Below, one piece after another: positions 50,892 to 61,225 of a stretch of DNA of 64,000 bases. A program made the translations under genes and the position numbers. The stretch comes from an uncultured Acidimicrobiales bacterium (GTDB taxonomy: Bacteria; Actinomycetota; Acidimicrobiia; Acidimicrobiales; SZUA-35): NCBI GenBank assembly GCA_937930695.1, contig CALHCB010000061.1, forward strand, positions 1 to 64,000. Reading direction: 5' to 3'. The stretch's first letter is position 1, and every line of letters starts with the position of its first letter. Under the pieces are notes generated by a model that worked only from the letters and a program-made list of their open reading frames with translations, was not told where the DNA came from and searched no databases.

Positions 50892-51216
50892 GGTCTCGTA
50901 GATCGTTCGGAACCGCAACGGCGTTCGGATCGCGAGGCTTGCCGAAGTCTTCCATCACCCGTTCAGACATCGGCACCGGGCGACGATGCCGGGTGAGATC
51001 TCGATGGGAAATGTGCAGGCTCGGAGGAACGCGCTTGTCGAACGATCTCGCGTAGTTATCGCCGCCCTGCACTGCTTCGTCCCACACCCGAGAAGTCGCC
51101 CAACCAGTGGCCCCCGTGGCATCTCGAGCAGCCCGAATCCGAGGATCGTCGTTCGGGACGGGGCGCCGCCCTGCCCGGTGTGCCTTCCAGTCAGACCACC
51201 ACGTTCGCACGCCCAT
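50806..51216 (-). CDS. hypothetical protein
   Basis: MGVRTWWSDWKAHRAGRRPVPNDDPRIRAARDATGATGWATSRVWDEAVQ...; fills an otherwise empty interval but overlaps the 3' end of the A-domain gene. Confidence 0.35.
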   Translation of the reverse strand: MGVRTWWSDWKAHRAGRRPVPNDDPRIRAARDATGATGWATSRVWDEAVQGGDNYARSFDKRVPPSLHISHRDLTRHRRPVPMSERVMEDFGKPRDPNAVAVPNDLRDLRKSPSPEQEQADPPCHSSSEETSLHGE

Positions 51217-51275
51217 AAGAATCCCAAGTGTCCCACACTTCGTGTGCGCTTGATCGGCAGAGGTCGGTGGCCGAC

Positions 51276-52970
51276 CTACTTCTTCCGCTTTTGAATGTTG
51301 GCCCATTCGTCGCGCAAACCAACCGTGCGGTGAAAGATGGTCGGATCATCGAGATCGGCCGCGAAATAGCCCAGGCGTTCGAACTGCACCACCTCGCCCC
51401 TCGTCACGTCGCCGAGCGCAGGTTCGAGCTTGGCGGCCGTCGTCTCACGAGACATTGGATTGAGATCGTCGAGCGGATCGCGTTCTGCCCCTTCGACTGA
51501 AGCTCCGGGATGTTCGGCGCTGAAAAGACGGTCATAGAGGTGCACCGTGGCATCCACGGCATGCGGGGCAGACACCCAGTGCATCGTCGACTTCACTTTT
51601 CGACCATCGGGTGACGAACCACCCTCGGTCGCTGGGTCATAGGTCGCAAGCACCTCGATGACGTTGCCATCGTCGTCGAGCACTGCGTCTGTTGCGGTGA
51701 CAAAGAACGCGGCTCGCAATCGCACCTCACGCCCCGGAGTGAGCCGGTAATACTTCGGTGGTGGATCGAGGCGGAAGTCGTCTTCTTCGATCCACAGCTC
51801 GCCACTGAACGGAACCGAACGCGAACCAGCATCGGGATCCTCCGGATTGTTAACGGCGTCAACCATGACCACGTGCCCCTCGGGCCAGTTCGTGATGGTG
51901 AGCTTCAACGGCTTCACAACCGCCATTCGTCGTTGCGACGACCGATTCAACTCGGTCCGAACGAACGATTCGAGAAGTTCGACCTCGACAACGCTATTGA
52001 TTTTGGCCACGCCGATTCGCTCCACGAACGATTCGATCGCCGTCGCCGGATAGCCGCGACGCCGAAGACCACGGATCGTCGGCATTCGGGCATCGTCCCA
52101 TCCGTCGACATGACCCTGTTCGACCAGCGTGCGCAGAACTCGCTTCGACAAGACCGTATGTGTGATGTTCAGCCGGGCAAACTCGGTTTGCTGAGGCTGG
52201 TCCGACGGCAGGTCGAGATGGCTGAGAAACCAGTCATAGAGCGGTCGGTGATCAGCGAATTCGAGCGTGCAGACCGAATGGGTGACTCCTTCGATGGCGT
52301 CGCTCTGACCATGCGCCCAGTCATAGGTCGGATAGAGAACCCAGGCGTCGTCGGTGCGGTGGTGTGCGACATTGCGGATCCGGTACATGACCGGGTCCCG
52401 CAACCACATGTTGTCGGCCTGCATATCGATCTTTGCTCGCAACACACGTGAGCCGTCGTCAAAAGCTCCGTCGCGCATCTGCCTGAACAAGCCAAGGTTC
52501 TCTTCCGATGAACGATTTCGGAATGGGCTCTCGACACCGGGCTGCCCGAACCCTCCCCGTTGTTCGGAGATCGTCTCTGCGTCTTGATCATCGACGTACG
52601 CAAGACCCTTCTCGATCAGCACCTCGGCCCAGACGTACAGCTGCTCGAAGTAATCCGAGGTGAACTTTGGCGGGCCGTCTGCTTTGGCCCCGAGCCACGC
52701 CAGATCTTCCTGTATCGCATTGACGAACGCGACGTCTTCGGTCTCGGGGTTGGTGTCGTCAAAGCGAAGGAAACAAGTCCCGCCGTTCTCTTTCGCCAAC
52801 CCGAAGTTCAAGAAAATCGATTTCGCGTGTCCGATATGCAGGAACCCGTTCGGTTCCGGAGGAAAGCGGGTTTGCACCCGACCGCCGAACGTGCCCGATT
52901 CGTTGTCAGTCCGCACCTTCTCACGGATGAAGTCCGTTGATTCGGTTTCGGCGGTCTCGTCGCTCGACAT
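51276..52970 (-). CDS. glnS: glutaminyl-tRNA synthetase
   Basis: TRFPPEPNGFLHIGHAKSIFLNFGLAKENGGTCFLRFDDTNPETED, THTVLSKR, MPTIRGLRRRGYPATAIESFVERIGVAK, VPFSGELWIEEDDFR, VSAPHAVDATVHLYDRLFSAEHPG. Confidence 0.96.
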   Translation of the reverse strand: MSSDETAETESTDFIREKVRTDNESGTFGGRVQTRFPPEPNGFLHIGHAKSIFLNFGLAKENGGTCFLRFDDTNPETEDVAFVNAIQEDLAWLGAKADGPPKFTSDYFEQLYVWAEVLIEKGLAYVDDQDAETISEQRGGFGQPGVESPFRNRSSEENLGLFRQMRDGAFDDGSRVLRAKIDMQADNMWLRDPVMYRIRNVAHHRTDDAWVLYPTYDWAHGQSDAIEGVTHSVCTLEFADHRPLYDWFLSHLDLPSDQPQQTEFARLNITHTVLSKRVLRTLVEQGHVDGWDDARMPTIRGLRRRGYPATAIESFVERIGVAKINSVVEVELLESFVRTELNRSSQRRMAVVKPLKLTITNWPEGHVVMVDAVNNPEDPDAGSRSVPFSGELWIEEDDFRLDPPPKYYRLTPGREVRLRAAFFVTATDAVLDDDGNVIEVLATYDPATEGGSSPDGRKVKSTMHWVSAPHAVDATVHLYDRLFSAEHPGASVEGAERDPLDDLNPMSRETTAAKLEPALGDVTRGEVVQFERLGYFAADLDDPTIFHRTVGLRDEWANIQKRKK

Positions 52971-53093
52971 CGGCCCAACCGTAGCGGCCAGCGCACGGTG
53001 GCTCGTTGACAGTTTCTCGCCGATCAGCGTTCCAAACGTGAAGACACCGTTCTCAACGTGAAGTCAACGGCTCAGCAGTGATAGACGAAGAAG

Positions 53094-53882
53094 GTGGAAC
53101 TAGAAACGATCACCTACCGAACCGAAGCAAACGTGGCGCACGTGCGCTTCAATCGACCAGAGGGCGCGAATGCGGTGAGTCCTTCGTTCTCGAGAGACTT
53201 GCGGGACGTGATGCTCGAGATCGAATTCGACGACGACGTCAAAGCGGTGTCGGTCACCGCGGAAGGCAAGGTGTTCTGTGCTGGCGGTGACCTGAAGCTC
53301 TTCCACGAAGCAGGGGAGGGGCTACCCCGCTTGGCAACCGACATGCTCATCGACTTCCACGGTGCGATCTACAAGATGAACCGCATTCCGAAACCATTCG
53401 TTGCGGGCATTTCTGGCGCTGCGGGAGGAGCCGGACTCTCCCTCGCCTCGGCATTCGATCTGGTCGTCAGCGCGGAATCGGCCAAGTACACGATGGCCTA
53501 CACCCGTGCCGGGGTGACTCCCGACGGAACTTCCAGCTATTTCGTTGCTCGCCACATCGGGCTTCGTCGGATGCTCGATCTCACGCTCACCAACCGGGTT
53601 CTCTCAGCCCAGGAGGCCGAACAGTGGGGTCTCGTGAACCGAGTCGTCGCTGATGACGAAGTCGATCAGGTGACCGCAGATCTGGCAGCTTCGCTTGCCA
53701 GCGGCCCGTCGTGGGCGTTGGGCATGGCCAAGCGAGTCATCTACAACGGCTATGAACATGACCTTGAGTCAGCAGCCGAGTTCGAAGGTGTCACCATTGC
53801 GGAGTCGATGTCTCGCCACGATGGGCGGGAAGGCATTGCTGCGTTCGTGGAGAAGCGCGCCGCCGACTTCGACGGAAGCTGA
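53094..53882 (+). CDS. enoyl-CoA hydratase/isomerase family protein
   Basis: VAHVRFNRPEGANAVS, GKVFCAGGDLKLFHE, KPFVAGISGAAGGAGLSLASAFDLVVSAESAKYTMAYTRAGVTPDGTSSYFVARHIG. Confidence 0.95.
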   Translation: MELETITYRTEANVAHVRFNRPEGANAVSPSFSRDLRDVMLEIEFDDDVKAVSVTAEGKVFCAGGDLKLFHEAGEGLPRLATDMLIDFHGAIYKMNRIPKPFVAGISGAAGGAGLSLASAFDLVVSAESAKYTMAYTRAGVTPDGTSSYFVARHIGLRRMLDLTLTNRVLSAQEAEQWGLVNRVVADDEVDQVTADLAASLASGPSWALGMAKRVIYNGYEHDLESAAEFEGVTIAESMSRHDGREGIAAFVEKRAADFDGS

Positions 53883-53929
53883 ACGTTCCCCCTGCCACGG
53901 GGCCTTGATTTGAACGGCTCTCCGCCGAT

Positions 53930-55702
53930 TTGAATGCAGTGGAGGCCAACGCGCTCATCACGCTGCTCGTCCTCGTTTTGACGCTCGGCGCCCTTATCGC
54001 TGATCGATTTCCGCCTGCGGGAATCGTTCTTTCGGCGACCATCAGCCTCCTTCTCTTCGATGTCATCACCGCAAAAGAGGCTTTTGCGGGCTTCTCGAAC
54101 CCCGCACCGCTGACGGTCGCCGCCTTGTTTGTTGTTGCCGCTGGCGCCCAACGGACCGGTCTCCTTTCCGCTCCGTTGACCAAGCTGCTGGGTCGCCCTG
54201 GCAAACCAGGCGTTGCCCATGCCCGCCTTTTGCTCCCAACTGCAGTTGCGTCTGCGTTGCTCAACAACACCCCACTCGTTGCCATCGTCATCCCCGACGT
54301 GCTTGCGTGGTGCCGTCGAAACGGCCGCAATGGCTCTCGCTACTTGTTGCCGCTCTCGTACGCCGCGATTCTCGGCGGCACGCTCACCCTGCTCGGTACC
54401 TCGACCAACCTTCTCGTTTCTGGCCTTCTCGAAGAATCCGGAGCAGAGCCACTTGGCGTCTTCGAAGTCACCAAGATCGGTGCTCCCGTTGCCTTCGTTG
54501 GCATGATCGTCCTCTTTGGGTTGTCGATTCCCCTCATCCCCAACCGTCAGACCGCAGCCGACCAGGCGGAGGATGAGGCACGTTCGTTTCTCGTTGAGAT
54601 GCGAGTCACGGGCGATTCGTCCATGAACGGCAAGTCGGTGACCAACGCCGGACTTCGGGCCCTCGACGGTGTGTATCTCGCCCAACTGCGACGCGAGGGC
54701 GGAACGATCGCTCCTGTCGGGCCTGACGAGTTTCTGACTGAGGGTGACATCCTGACCTTCGTTGGCCAGGTCGACAACGTCTTGGACCTTCAACGCATGC
54801 CAGGCTTGAAGTCGGTCGTGCAGGACCAAGTCGCCTCGATCGATTCTGTCGACCGCGGCCTGTTCGAGGTCGTGATCGGTCGTATGTCGCCCGTCGCCGG
54901 ACTCACCCTGCGAGAAGCAGACTTTCGAGCTCGCTATGGCGCTGCTGTTCTCGCCATTCACCGTTCCGGACAGCGACTCGATGAGAAGCTCGGCGAAGTC
55001 AAGCTCCGTCACGGCGACACCCTGGTGCTTGTGGCCGGAGATGCCTTTCAGCGGCGATACGGCCAGAGTCGTGAGTTTCTCGTGGTGGCCGAACTCGACG
55101 CTCCCGCTCCGGTCGCTGACGCCAAGTCGTCGTTCGTCGGCATCGTAATCGTCGGCTTCATCGTGCTTGCCGCCACCGGTCTCGTCAGCACCCTTGAGGG
55201 CGCTCTCCTCGCCGCCGGAGCGATGGTGGCGGCCAGGGTGATGACCTTCTCTGAGGCCAAGCGATCGATCGATCTCGACGTCGTGCTGCTCATCTCGGCA
55301 GCATTCGGTCTCGGCGCAGCCGTTGAGGCCAGCGGACTTGCTGCAGATATCGCCGTTGGTTTCACCAATGCGTTCGAGGGATTCGGGACCTTTGGCCTCG
55401 TTCTTGGAATGGTGTTGGCCACCACCTTGCTGACCGAGATCGTGACCAACAACGCAGCTGCAGTCGTCGTGTTTCCCATCGCGTTGGCCGTCGCCGGACC
55501 AGCTGGCGTTGACCCACGGCTCATGGCCATCGCCCTTGCGGTAGCCGCCTCGACCTCGTTTCTTTCACCGGTCGGCTACCAGACCAACACCATGGTCTAC
55601 GGGCCGGGCGGCTATCGCTTCGTTGACTACTTGCGAGCCGGATTGCCCCTCAGCATCGCGGTCCAGTTGACGATCGCAACAACGGTCACCTTGATGAGCT
55701 GA
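53930..55702 (+). CDS. SLC13 family permease with TrkA-C domains
   Basis: LFDVITAKEAFAGFSNPAPLTVAALFVVAAGAQRTGLL, RLLLPTAVASALLNNTPLVAIVIPDVLAWCRRNG, STFLSPVGYQTNTMVYGPGGY-type end, central RCK_C repeats. Confidence 0.94.
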   Translation: MNAVEANALITLLVLVLTLGALIADRFPPAGIVLSATISLLLFDVITAKEAFAGFSNPAPLTVAALFVVAAGAQRTGLLSAPLTKLLGRPGKPGVAHARLLLPTAVASALLNNTPLVAIVIPDVLAWCRRNGRNGSRYLLPLSYAAILGGTLTLLGTSTNLLVSGLLEESGAEPLGVFEVTKIGAPVAFVGMIVLFGLSIPLIPNRQTAADQAEDEARSFLVEMRVTGDSSMNGKSVTNAGLRALDGVYLAQLRREGGTIAPVGPDEFLTEGDILTFVGQVDNVLDLQRMPGLKSVVQDQVASIDSVDRGLFEVVIGRMSPVAGLTLREADFRARYGAAVLAIHRSGQRLDEKLGEVKLRHGDTLVLVAGDAFQRRYGQSREFLVVAELDAPAPVADAKSSFVGIVIVGFIVLAATGLVSTLEGALLAAGAMVAARVMTFSEAKRSIDLDVVLLISAAFGLGAAVEASGLAADIAVGFTNAFEGFGTFGLVLGMVLATTLLTEIVTNNAAAVVVFPIALAVAGPAGVDPRLMAIALAVAASTSFLSPVGYQTNTMVYGPGGYRFVDYLRAGLPLSIAVQLTIATTVTLMS

Positions 55703-55725
55703 CAAACCAGTGATGAGATATCGAG

Positions 55726-57342
55726 ATGGCCGAACCGACTGTCCTGACCGAATCGCACCTTCTTCCAGACACATCTGAGCCGATTCTCGAGTCGACCGTC
55801 GGAAGCGTGTTGCGTGAGGTCGCCGCAACGTATCCCGACAAGGTCGCGATGATCGGCGGTGGTAATGACCCGACGGAGCGCCGTTCTTGGACATACGCCG
55901 AACTCTTGGCTGACTCCGAGAAGGTCGCCCGAGCGTTCGCGAGTCGCTTCGAGAAAGGCGAGCGGGTCGCCATCTACTCAGCGAACTGTCCAGAGTGGGT
56001 TCTGGTTGAATTCGGTGCGGGATTGGCGGGAATCGTGCTGGTCACCGTCAACCCCGCCCTTCAACCGTCAGAAGTCCACTACGTGTTGAGCCAGTCCCGT
56101 TCGTCCGGTGTGATCTTCCAGCCTTCCTTCCGCGGCAACCCGATGGGTGCCCACCTGGAATCGATCCTTCCCGACCTCCCGGAACTCCGCGAGGTCATCT
56201 CGATCGACGAGTTCGATGAGTTCGTTGCTTCCGCCAAACCCGACATCGAACTGCCGAACGTCGATCCCATGGACCCCGTTCAGATTCAATACACGTCAGG
56301 CACAACCGGCTTCCCCAAGGGTGCGTATCTGCACCACCGCGGCATAACGAACAACGGGCGTTTGTTCGCTGATCGTCTCCAGGTCGATGCAGAAAGCGTG
56401 TACGTCAATCCTATGCCGCTGTTCCACACCGGTGGCTGCGTGCTCGCCATCATGGGAGCTCTGCAGGTCGGCGCAACGCTCGTGCTGATGGAGATGTTCG
56501 AGCCTGCCCTGATGCTCGAACTGTGCGAGACCTACGGGGCGACTCACATGCTCGGTGTGCCCACCATGTTGATCGCCACCATGGAGCATCCCGACTTCGA
56601 TCGCCGTGACATTTCCAGCCTGAAGGCGGTCTGCAGCGGCGGTTCCACCGTGCCCGCCGAGCTCGTCCGAAAGATCGAAGACAAGCTGGGAGTTTTCTTC
56701 TCGATCATCTACGGCCAAACCGAAGCATCGCCCACGATCACGCTGGCCAAGGCAGATGACACCGCGGAAGACAAGGCGAACACCCTCGGACCAGTCTTGC
56801 CACAGACCGAGATCAAGGTCATCGATCCGGACTCCGGCAAGACAGTGCCGATCGGCGAACCAGGAGAGCTGTGCACGCGGGGCTATCACGTCATGCTTGG
56901 CTACTTCGAGATGCCGGATCGGACGGCAGAAACGATCGATGCCGATGGCTGGCTGCGCACCGGCGATCTGGTCACGATGGACAGCCGTGGCTACACCACG
57001 ATCACCGGTCGCCTCAAGGACATGATCATTCGCGGCGGTGAGAACATTTATCCGCGTGAGATCGAAGAGCTTCTCTTCGAACATCCCAAGGTTGCCGACA
57101 TCGCGGTGGTTGGGTTGCCTGACGAGAAGTGGGGCGAGACCGTTGGTGCGTTCATCCGCGACGCCGATCCTTCGAACCCCGCAACCGTGGCTGAGCTGCA
57201 CCAGTACTGCCGGGACCATCTGGCTCCGCACAAGACACCGAAATCGTGGTATCACGTCGAAGAATTCCCGCTCACCGGCTCCGGCAAGGTGCAGAAGTTC
57301 GCCATCGTCGAAAATTGGGAAAAGGGTCTCTACGAAGACTGA
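55726..57342 (+). CDS. AMP-binding acyl-CoA synthetase
   Basis: VQIQYTSGTTGFPKGAYLHHRGITNNG, IYGQTEASPTI, GYHVMLGYFEMPDRTAETIDADGWLRTGDLVTMDSRGYTTITGRLKDMIIRGGENIYPREIEE. Confidence 0.95.
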   Translation: MAEPTVLTESHLLPDTSEPILESTVGSVLREVAATYPDKVAMIGGGNDPTERRSWTYAELLADSEKVARAFASRFEKGERVAIYSANCPEWVLVEFGAGLAGIVLVTVNPALQPSEVHYVLSQSRSSGVIFQPSFRGNPMGAHLESILPDLPELREVISIDEFDEFVASAKPDIELPNVDPMDPVQIQYTSGTTGFPKGAYLHHRGITNNGRLFADRLQVDAESVYVNPMPLFHTGGCVLAIMGALQVGATLVLMEMFEPALMLELCETYGATHMLGVPTMLIATMEHPDFDRRDISSLKAVCSGGSTVPAELVRKIEDKLGVFFSIIYGQTEASPTITLAKADDTAEDKANTLGPVLPQTEIKVIDPDSGKTVPIGEPGELCTRGYHVMLGYFEMPDRTAETIDADGWLRTGDLVTMDSRGYTTITGRLKDMIIRGGENIYPREIEELLFEHPKVADIAVVGLPDEKWGETVGAFIRDADPSNPATVAELHQYCRDHLAPHKTPKSWYHVEEFPLTGSGKVQKFAIVENWEKGLYED

Positions 57343-57366
57343 GCGAGGATCGTCACGGCCGGCTTC

Positions 57367-58500
57367 TTAGGAGCGAAGGCTGGCCGCGATCCGCTCGTTC
57401 ATCATTTCCGTTGACCCGTCGACGAAATTGGCGATTCGAGCAGCAGCCAGGTGCCTGCTCAGCGGATACTCATCGCGGAGCCCTGCCGCGCCCATCGTTT
57501 GAAGACACGCCGCGATTGCTGGCTCGGCGACCTCAGCAGCGAACTTCTTGGCGTAGGCAGCAGGCAAGATTGCAGCCCGAGGATCTCCACCAGGTTGCTC
57601 GCCGGCCACCACCGCAGCAACCGCTGATGCAACGACAAGTCGAGTCGCCTCGAGCTGGGTTGCAACGTCGGCCAGTGACCAGCCAAGACCCTGATGCTCG
57701 ATGATGGAGCGGCCGAATGCCTGGCGAGAATTGCCGTAAGTAACAGCAACGCCCAGTGACGAGCTCATCATGGCTCGACACATCGATGCCACATAGGTCC
57801 GAGCACCATTGATTCCTGTCAACGCGGCGAGAAAGCCCTCTCCTGGCGGAGCGAACATTTCATCTTCAGAGGCCAGATAATTGTCGAGCACGAATCCACC
57901 CGCCCCGATCCCGTGTCCACCCGCCAACTCTTCTGGCGCGGAGCGGACGAAACCCGAACGAGTTCCATCAACAACAAATGAGGCGATGCCCTTGGGGCCA
58001 GCCGTTGGATCGGTCTGGACATAGCAGACGATCACGTTCGATCGCGCCGCATTCGTGATCCACGCCTTGGCTCCGTTCAGCAACCATCCATCATCAACGG
58101 CTTCTGCGCTGGTCACGATCGAACCGAAGTCACTCCCTGCGCCTGGTTCAGTCAGCGCGGTCGATCCCAAGACCTCGCCAGACAACAATCCCGGCAAGAA
58201 TCGCTGCTTGAGCGCCGCTGAGCCTTTGCGGGCAAGGTCGTTGGCGACGTTGTGTGTGTTGATCAAGCTGAACGCCGTCGCCATGGAACTCTCAGTGATT
58301 GCGTCGAAGATCGCCAACTTCTCGTCGAAGCCCAGATCAAGCCCGCCGTCTTGTTCTGGGACCTCCAGCCGGGTCAGTCCCAGCTGCGCGGCGGAGCGGT
58401 AGAACGAAACAGGCGCCATCTGTCGCTCCGCCTCCCAACTCGCGATGTTCGGATCGATGTGCGAAGCACAAAAGTTGGCAACATCTTCGAGAATGCTCAT
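57367..58500 (-). CDS. acyl-CoA dehydrogenase
   Basis: GSTALTEPGAGSDFGSIVTSAEAVDDGWLLNGAKAWITNAARSNVIVCYVQTDP, RQAFGRSIIEHQGLGWSLADVATQLEATRLVV. Confidence 0.96.
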   Translation of the reverse strand: MSILEDVANFCASHIDPNIASWEAERQMAPVSFYRSAAQLGLTRLEVPEQDGGLDLGFDEKLAIFDAITESSMATAFSLINTHNVANDLARKGSAALKQRFLPGLLSGEVLGSTALTEPGAGSDFGSIVTSAEAVDDGWLLNGAKAWITNAARSNVIVCYVQTDPTAGPKGIASFVVDGTRSGFVRSAPEELAGGHGIGAGGFVLDNYLASEDEMFAPPGEGFLAALTGINGARTYVASMCRAMMSSSLGVAVTYGNSRQAFGRSIIEHQGLGWSLADVATQLEATRLVVASAVAAVVAGEQPGGDPRAAILPAAYAKKFAAEVAEPAIAACLQTMGAAGLRDEYPLSRHLAAARIANFVDGSTEMMNERIAASLRS

Positions 58501-58551
58501 CGGAAGAACTTAGTTCGCGCCCGTCAGCCCTCGTGAACCAGACTGACCGCC

Positions 58552-59766
58552 GTGACCCAGACCGACAACGCCGCGGGCTCGGCCCCTCCGAGCTTCGCAA
58601 GGCGCGGACTCTTTGTCACGATTCTCATCTGTCTGACGCCGATCGTCTCCCACTCCTTTGGGCGATCTGTCTACGGCCTCTTGCTGCCAGCAATCGAGGA
58701 TGATCTCGGTCTGAGCCACGCCGAAGCCGGTCTTCCAGGCACCGGCATCTACGTGATGTACATCGCTGGAGTCTTGCTCGTCGCGGTGTTCGCACCCCGC
58801 ACCGAACCCATCAACATCATGCGCTCCGCCTTGGCGCTCGGCGTGGTCGGCTTGGCCATCGCCAGTTTGGCGACCGACATCTTCTGGCTCACGGTCGGCG
58901 TGTCGTTGGTGGGTGGCTCCGGCGCCGGCATCTGGTTGACCGCTCCCGTACTCGTCACCACCTATGTTTCTGCCAGCCGACGGGGCGCGGTGATCGGCTT
59001 GCTCTCCGCCGCGATTGGACTATCGAACATCGTGCTCGGACTCGGGACTGGGCAGCTCCGACGAACGCTCAACGACGAAACTGCGTGGCGCCCCATTTGG
59101 GTCTTCGCGCTCATCTTCACCGCTGGACTCCTGGTGGCACTCATCGGCTTCGCACGCTTCCCCCGTACGGCAAAGGTGTCAGGGGGATTCAACCTGGAGG
59201 CGCTGCGGCGACTCCCCGGGTGGGTGAGGGTCACGGTGGCCTACGCACTGTTCGGCGGGATCTCGGCCGGCTTCAATTCGTTCATCCTGGCGGCCCTCGA
59301 GGATGGTGACCTGTCTCGAAACACGACAACCAGCATCTTCTCGCTGATGGGCGTCGCCATCGTCTTGACGGCACCAACACTCGGGGCGTTGTCCGATCGA
59401 TTCGGTCGGCCAACACTGCTCTCCGCAGCCTCGGGAATCCTCATCGTGTCCAACCTGCTCGTTGCGTTCGGAACAGGTTGGACCGTGGCCGGCGGGGCGA
59501 TCTTGTTCTCCTGTGCATCCGGCTCCGTGCCGGCCCTGATCGCCGCCCACCTTCGAGATCATGTGGACAATCGCCAGTTCAGCAGAGTGCTCGCCACCAT
59601 GACGATTCTGTTCTCGATCGTGGCTTCGATCACACCGGGGGCAGTCGGCTGGCTCGCTGATTCGACCGGGAGCTTTCAGCAGTCTTATCTGCTGCTGGCA
59701 GTCCTTGCCTGTGGTGCGCTCGTGCTCTTCCTCACGTTGCCGAGTAAAACATCTGTTCATGACTGA
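58552..59766 (+). CDS. MFS transporter
   Basis: About 12 TM segments, LLPAIEDDLGLSHAEAGLPGTGIYVMYIAGVLLVAVFAPR, LGALSDRFGRPTLLSAASG. Confidence 0.87.
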   Translation: MTQTDNAAGSAPPSFARRGLFVTILICLTPIVSHSFGRSVYGLLLPAIEDDLGLSHAEAGLPGTGIYVMYIAGVLLVAVFAPRTEPINIMRSALALGVVGLAIASLATDIFWLTVGVSLVGGSGAGIWLTAPVLVTTYVSASRRGAVIGLLSAAIGLSNIVLGLGTGQLRRTLNDETAWRPIWVFALIFTAGLLVALIGFARFPRTAKVSGGFNLEALRRLPGWVRVTVAYALFGGISAGFNSFILAALEDGDLSRNTTTSIFSLMGVAIVLTAPTLGALSDRFGRPTLLSAASGILIVSNLLVAFGTGWTVAGGAILFSCASGSVPALIAAHLRDHVDNRQFSRVLATMTILFSIVASITPGAVGWLADSTGSFQQSYLLLAVLACGALVLFLTLPSKTSVHD

Positions 59767-61225
59767 CGATTCGCTTCAACCGCTCGGCACTTCGAGCGCC
59801 ATCGACCTGGCCTCCATGATCGCGACTCGCGAGATCAGCTCGGTCGAACTGCTCGATCACTACGTCTCGCGGGTCAACCTGATCAATCCCGACCTGAACG
59901 CGGTCGTGACGTTGGACCTCGATCGGGCGAGGGAGGCCGCAGTTGCGGCAGACGCAAAGACTGCCAGCGGCGAACCAACAGGCCCGTTACACGGCCTACC
60001 AATCACCGTGAAGGACGCGATCGCCACCGAAGGAATCCTCAGTACCGGGGGAGCGGAGGAGCTGTCCGATCATGTTCCCACTGAGGACGCTCCGGTTGTC
60101 ACGTCGGTCAAGGACGCCGGCGCCATCGTGTTCGGGAAGACAAATCTGCCGCGGTGGTCCGGAGACGTGCAGGCCTACAACGACATGTTTGGGACGACCG
60201 GCAACCCTTGGGACCTCAGCCGCACTCCAGGCGGATCGAGTGGCGGTGCCTCAGCCGCCGTTTCCGCCGGGCTCACCAGCTTCGAGCTGGGAACCGATAT
60301 CGGAGGCTCGGTCCGGCTTCCCGCTCACTTTGCTGGCGTCTGTGGCCATAAGCCGAGCTTTGGTCTGGTACCGCAGCATGGCTACTTGGATCACCCGACC
60401 GGCGGCACCTCAGAGGCAGACGTCAATGTCTTTGGCCCGCTCGCCCGAACGGTGGCAGACCTGCGCGTCTTGCTCGGCATCATCGCTGGCCCGACACGAG
60501 ACCGCTCCACTGCGTGGCGGCTCGAACTGCCGCCGCCACGATCAACAGATCCCAAGAGTCTTCGAGTCGCAGCGTGGCTGGACGACCCAGGGTGTCCTGT
60601 CGACTCCGAGGTCGGCCGCATTCTCGAGGGTGCTGCAGATGCCCTGAGCGGTGCGGGTGCTTCGATTGATCGCAATGCCAAGCCGGACGTATCGATACAG
60701 GACGTCTGGGACGTCGGGCTTCCGCTGATCTCTGCTGCCACCTCGCCCGGTCGGACCGAAGCCGAGTGGGACGAGCAGGTTCGCCGAGCCAACGATCCCG
60801 ATCTCGACCCCACGGCGGCGATGCGGTACAAGGCCTCAACCCTGTATCACCGCGATTGGCTCCTGCTCACCGAGAAACGCGACACCGCACGCAAGGTTTG
60901 GGCGGACTTCTTCACTCGCTTCGACGTTCTGCTGTGTCCCGTCGCCATGACAGCTGCCTTCCCTCATGTGCATCCCGGAGGTCTCTACAGCCGCACGATC
61001 ACGACAGACGGCGCCGAGCGCCCGTACGCCGACTTGATCGCGTGGACCTCGCTGATCGGGTACGTCTATCTTCCCTCCACCGTCGTACCGGTTGGGTTCA
61101 CCAACGAGGGTTTGCCGGTCGGGGTGCAGATCGTCAGCCCGTACCTCGAGGATCTGAACTCTCTGGCGTTTGCCGAGTTTGTCGAAGAGATCTGCGGTGG
61201 GTATCAGGTTCCGCCGATCGCTTGA
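59759..61225 (+). CDS. amidase
   Basis: LHGLPITVKDAIATEGILSTGGAEEL, TPGGSSGGASAAVSAGLTSFELGTDIGGSVRLPAHFAGVCGHKPSFGLVP. ATG 59759 overlaps the MFS stop. Confidence 0.94.
   Translation: MTDDSLQPLGTSSAIDLASMIATREISSVELLDHYVSRVNLINPDLNAVVTLDLDRAREAAVAADAKTASGEPTGPLHGLPITVKDAIATEGILSTGGAEELSDHVPTEDAPVVTSVKDAGAIVFGKTNLPRWSGDVQAYNDMFGTTGNPWDLSRTPGGSSGGASAAVSAGLTSFELGTDIGGSVRLPAHFAGVCGHKPSFGLVPQHGYLDHPTGGTSEADVNVFGPLARTVADLRVLLGIIAGPTRDRSTAWRLELPPPRSTDPKSLRVAAWLDDPGCPVDSEVGRILEGAADALSGAGASIDRNAKPDVSIQDVWDVGLPLISAATSPGRTEAEWDEQVRRANDPDLDPTAAMRYKASTLYHRDWLLLTEKRDTARKVWADFFTRFDVLLCPVAMTAAFPHVHPGGLYSRTITTDGAERPYADLIAWTSLIGYVYLPSTVVPVGFTNEGLPVGVQIVSPYLEDLNSLAFAEFVEEICGGYQVPPIA

Noticed and set aside
53750-55012. 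420-aa minus-strand ORF
   Set aside because: Antisense to enoyl-CoA hydratase and SLC13 permease; no domain-like sequence.
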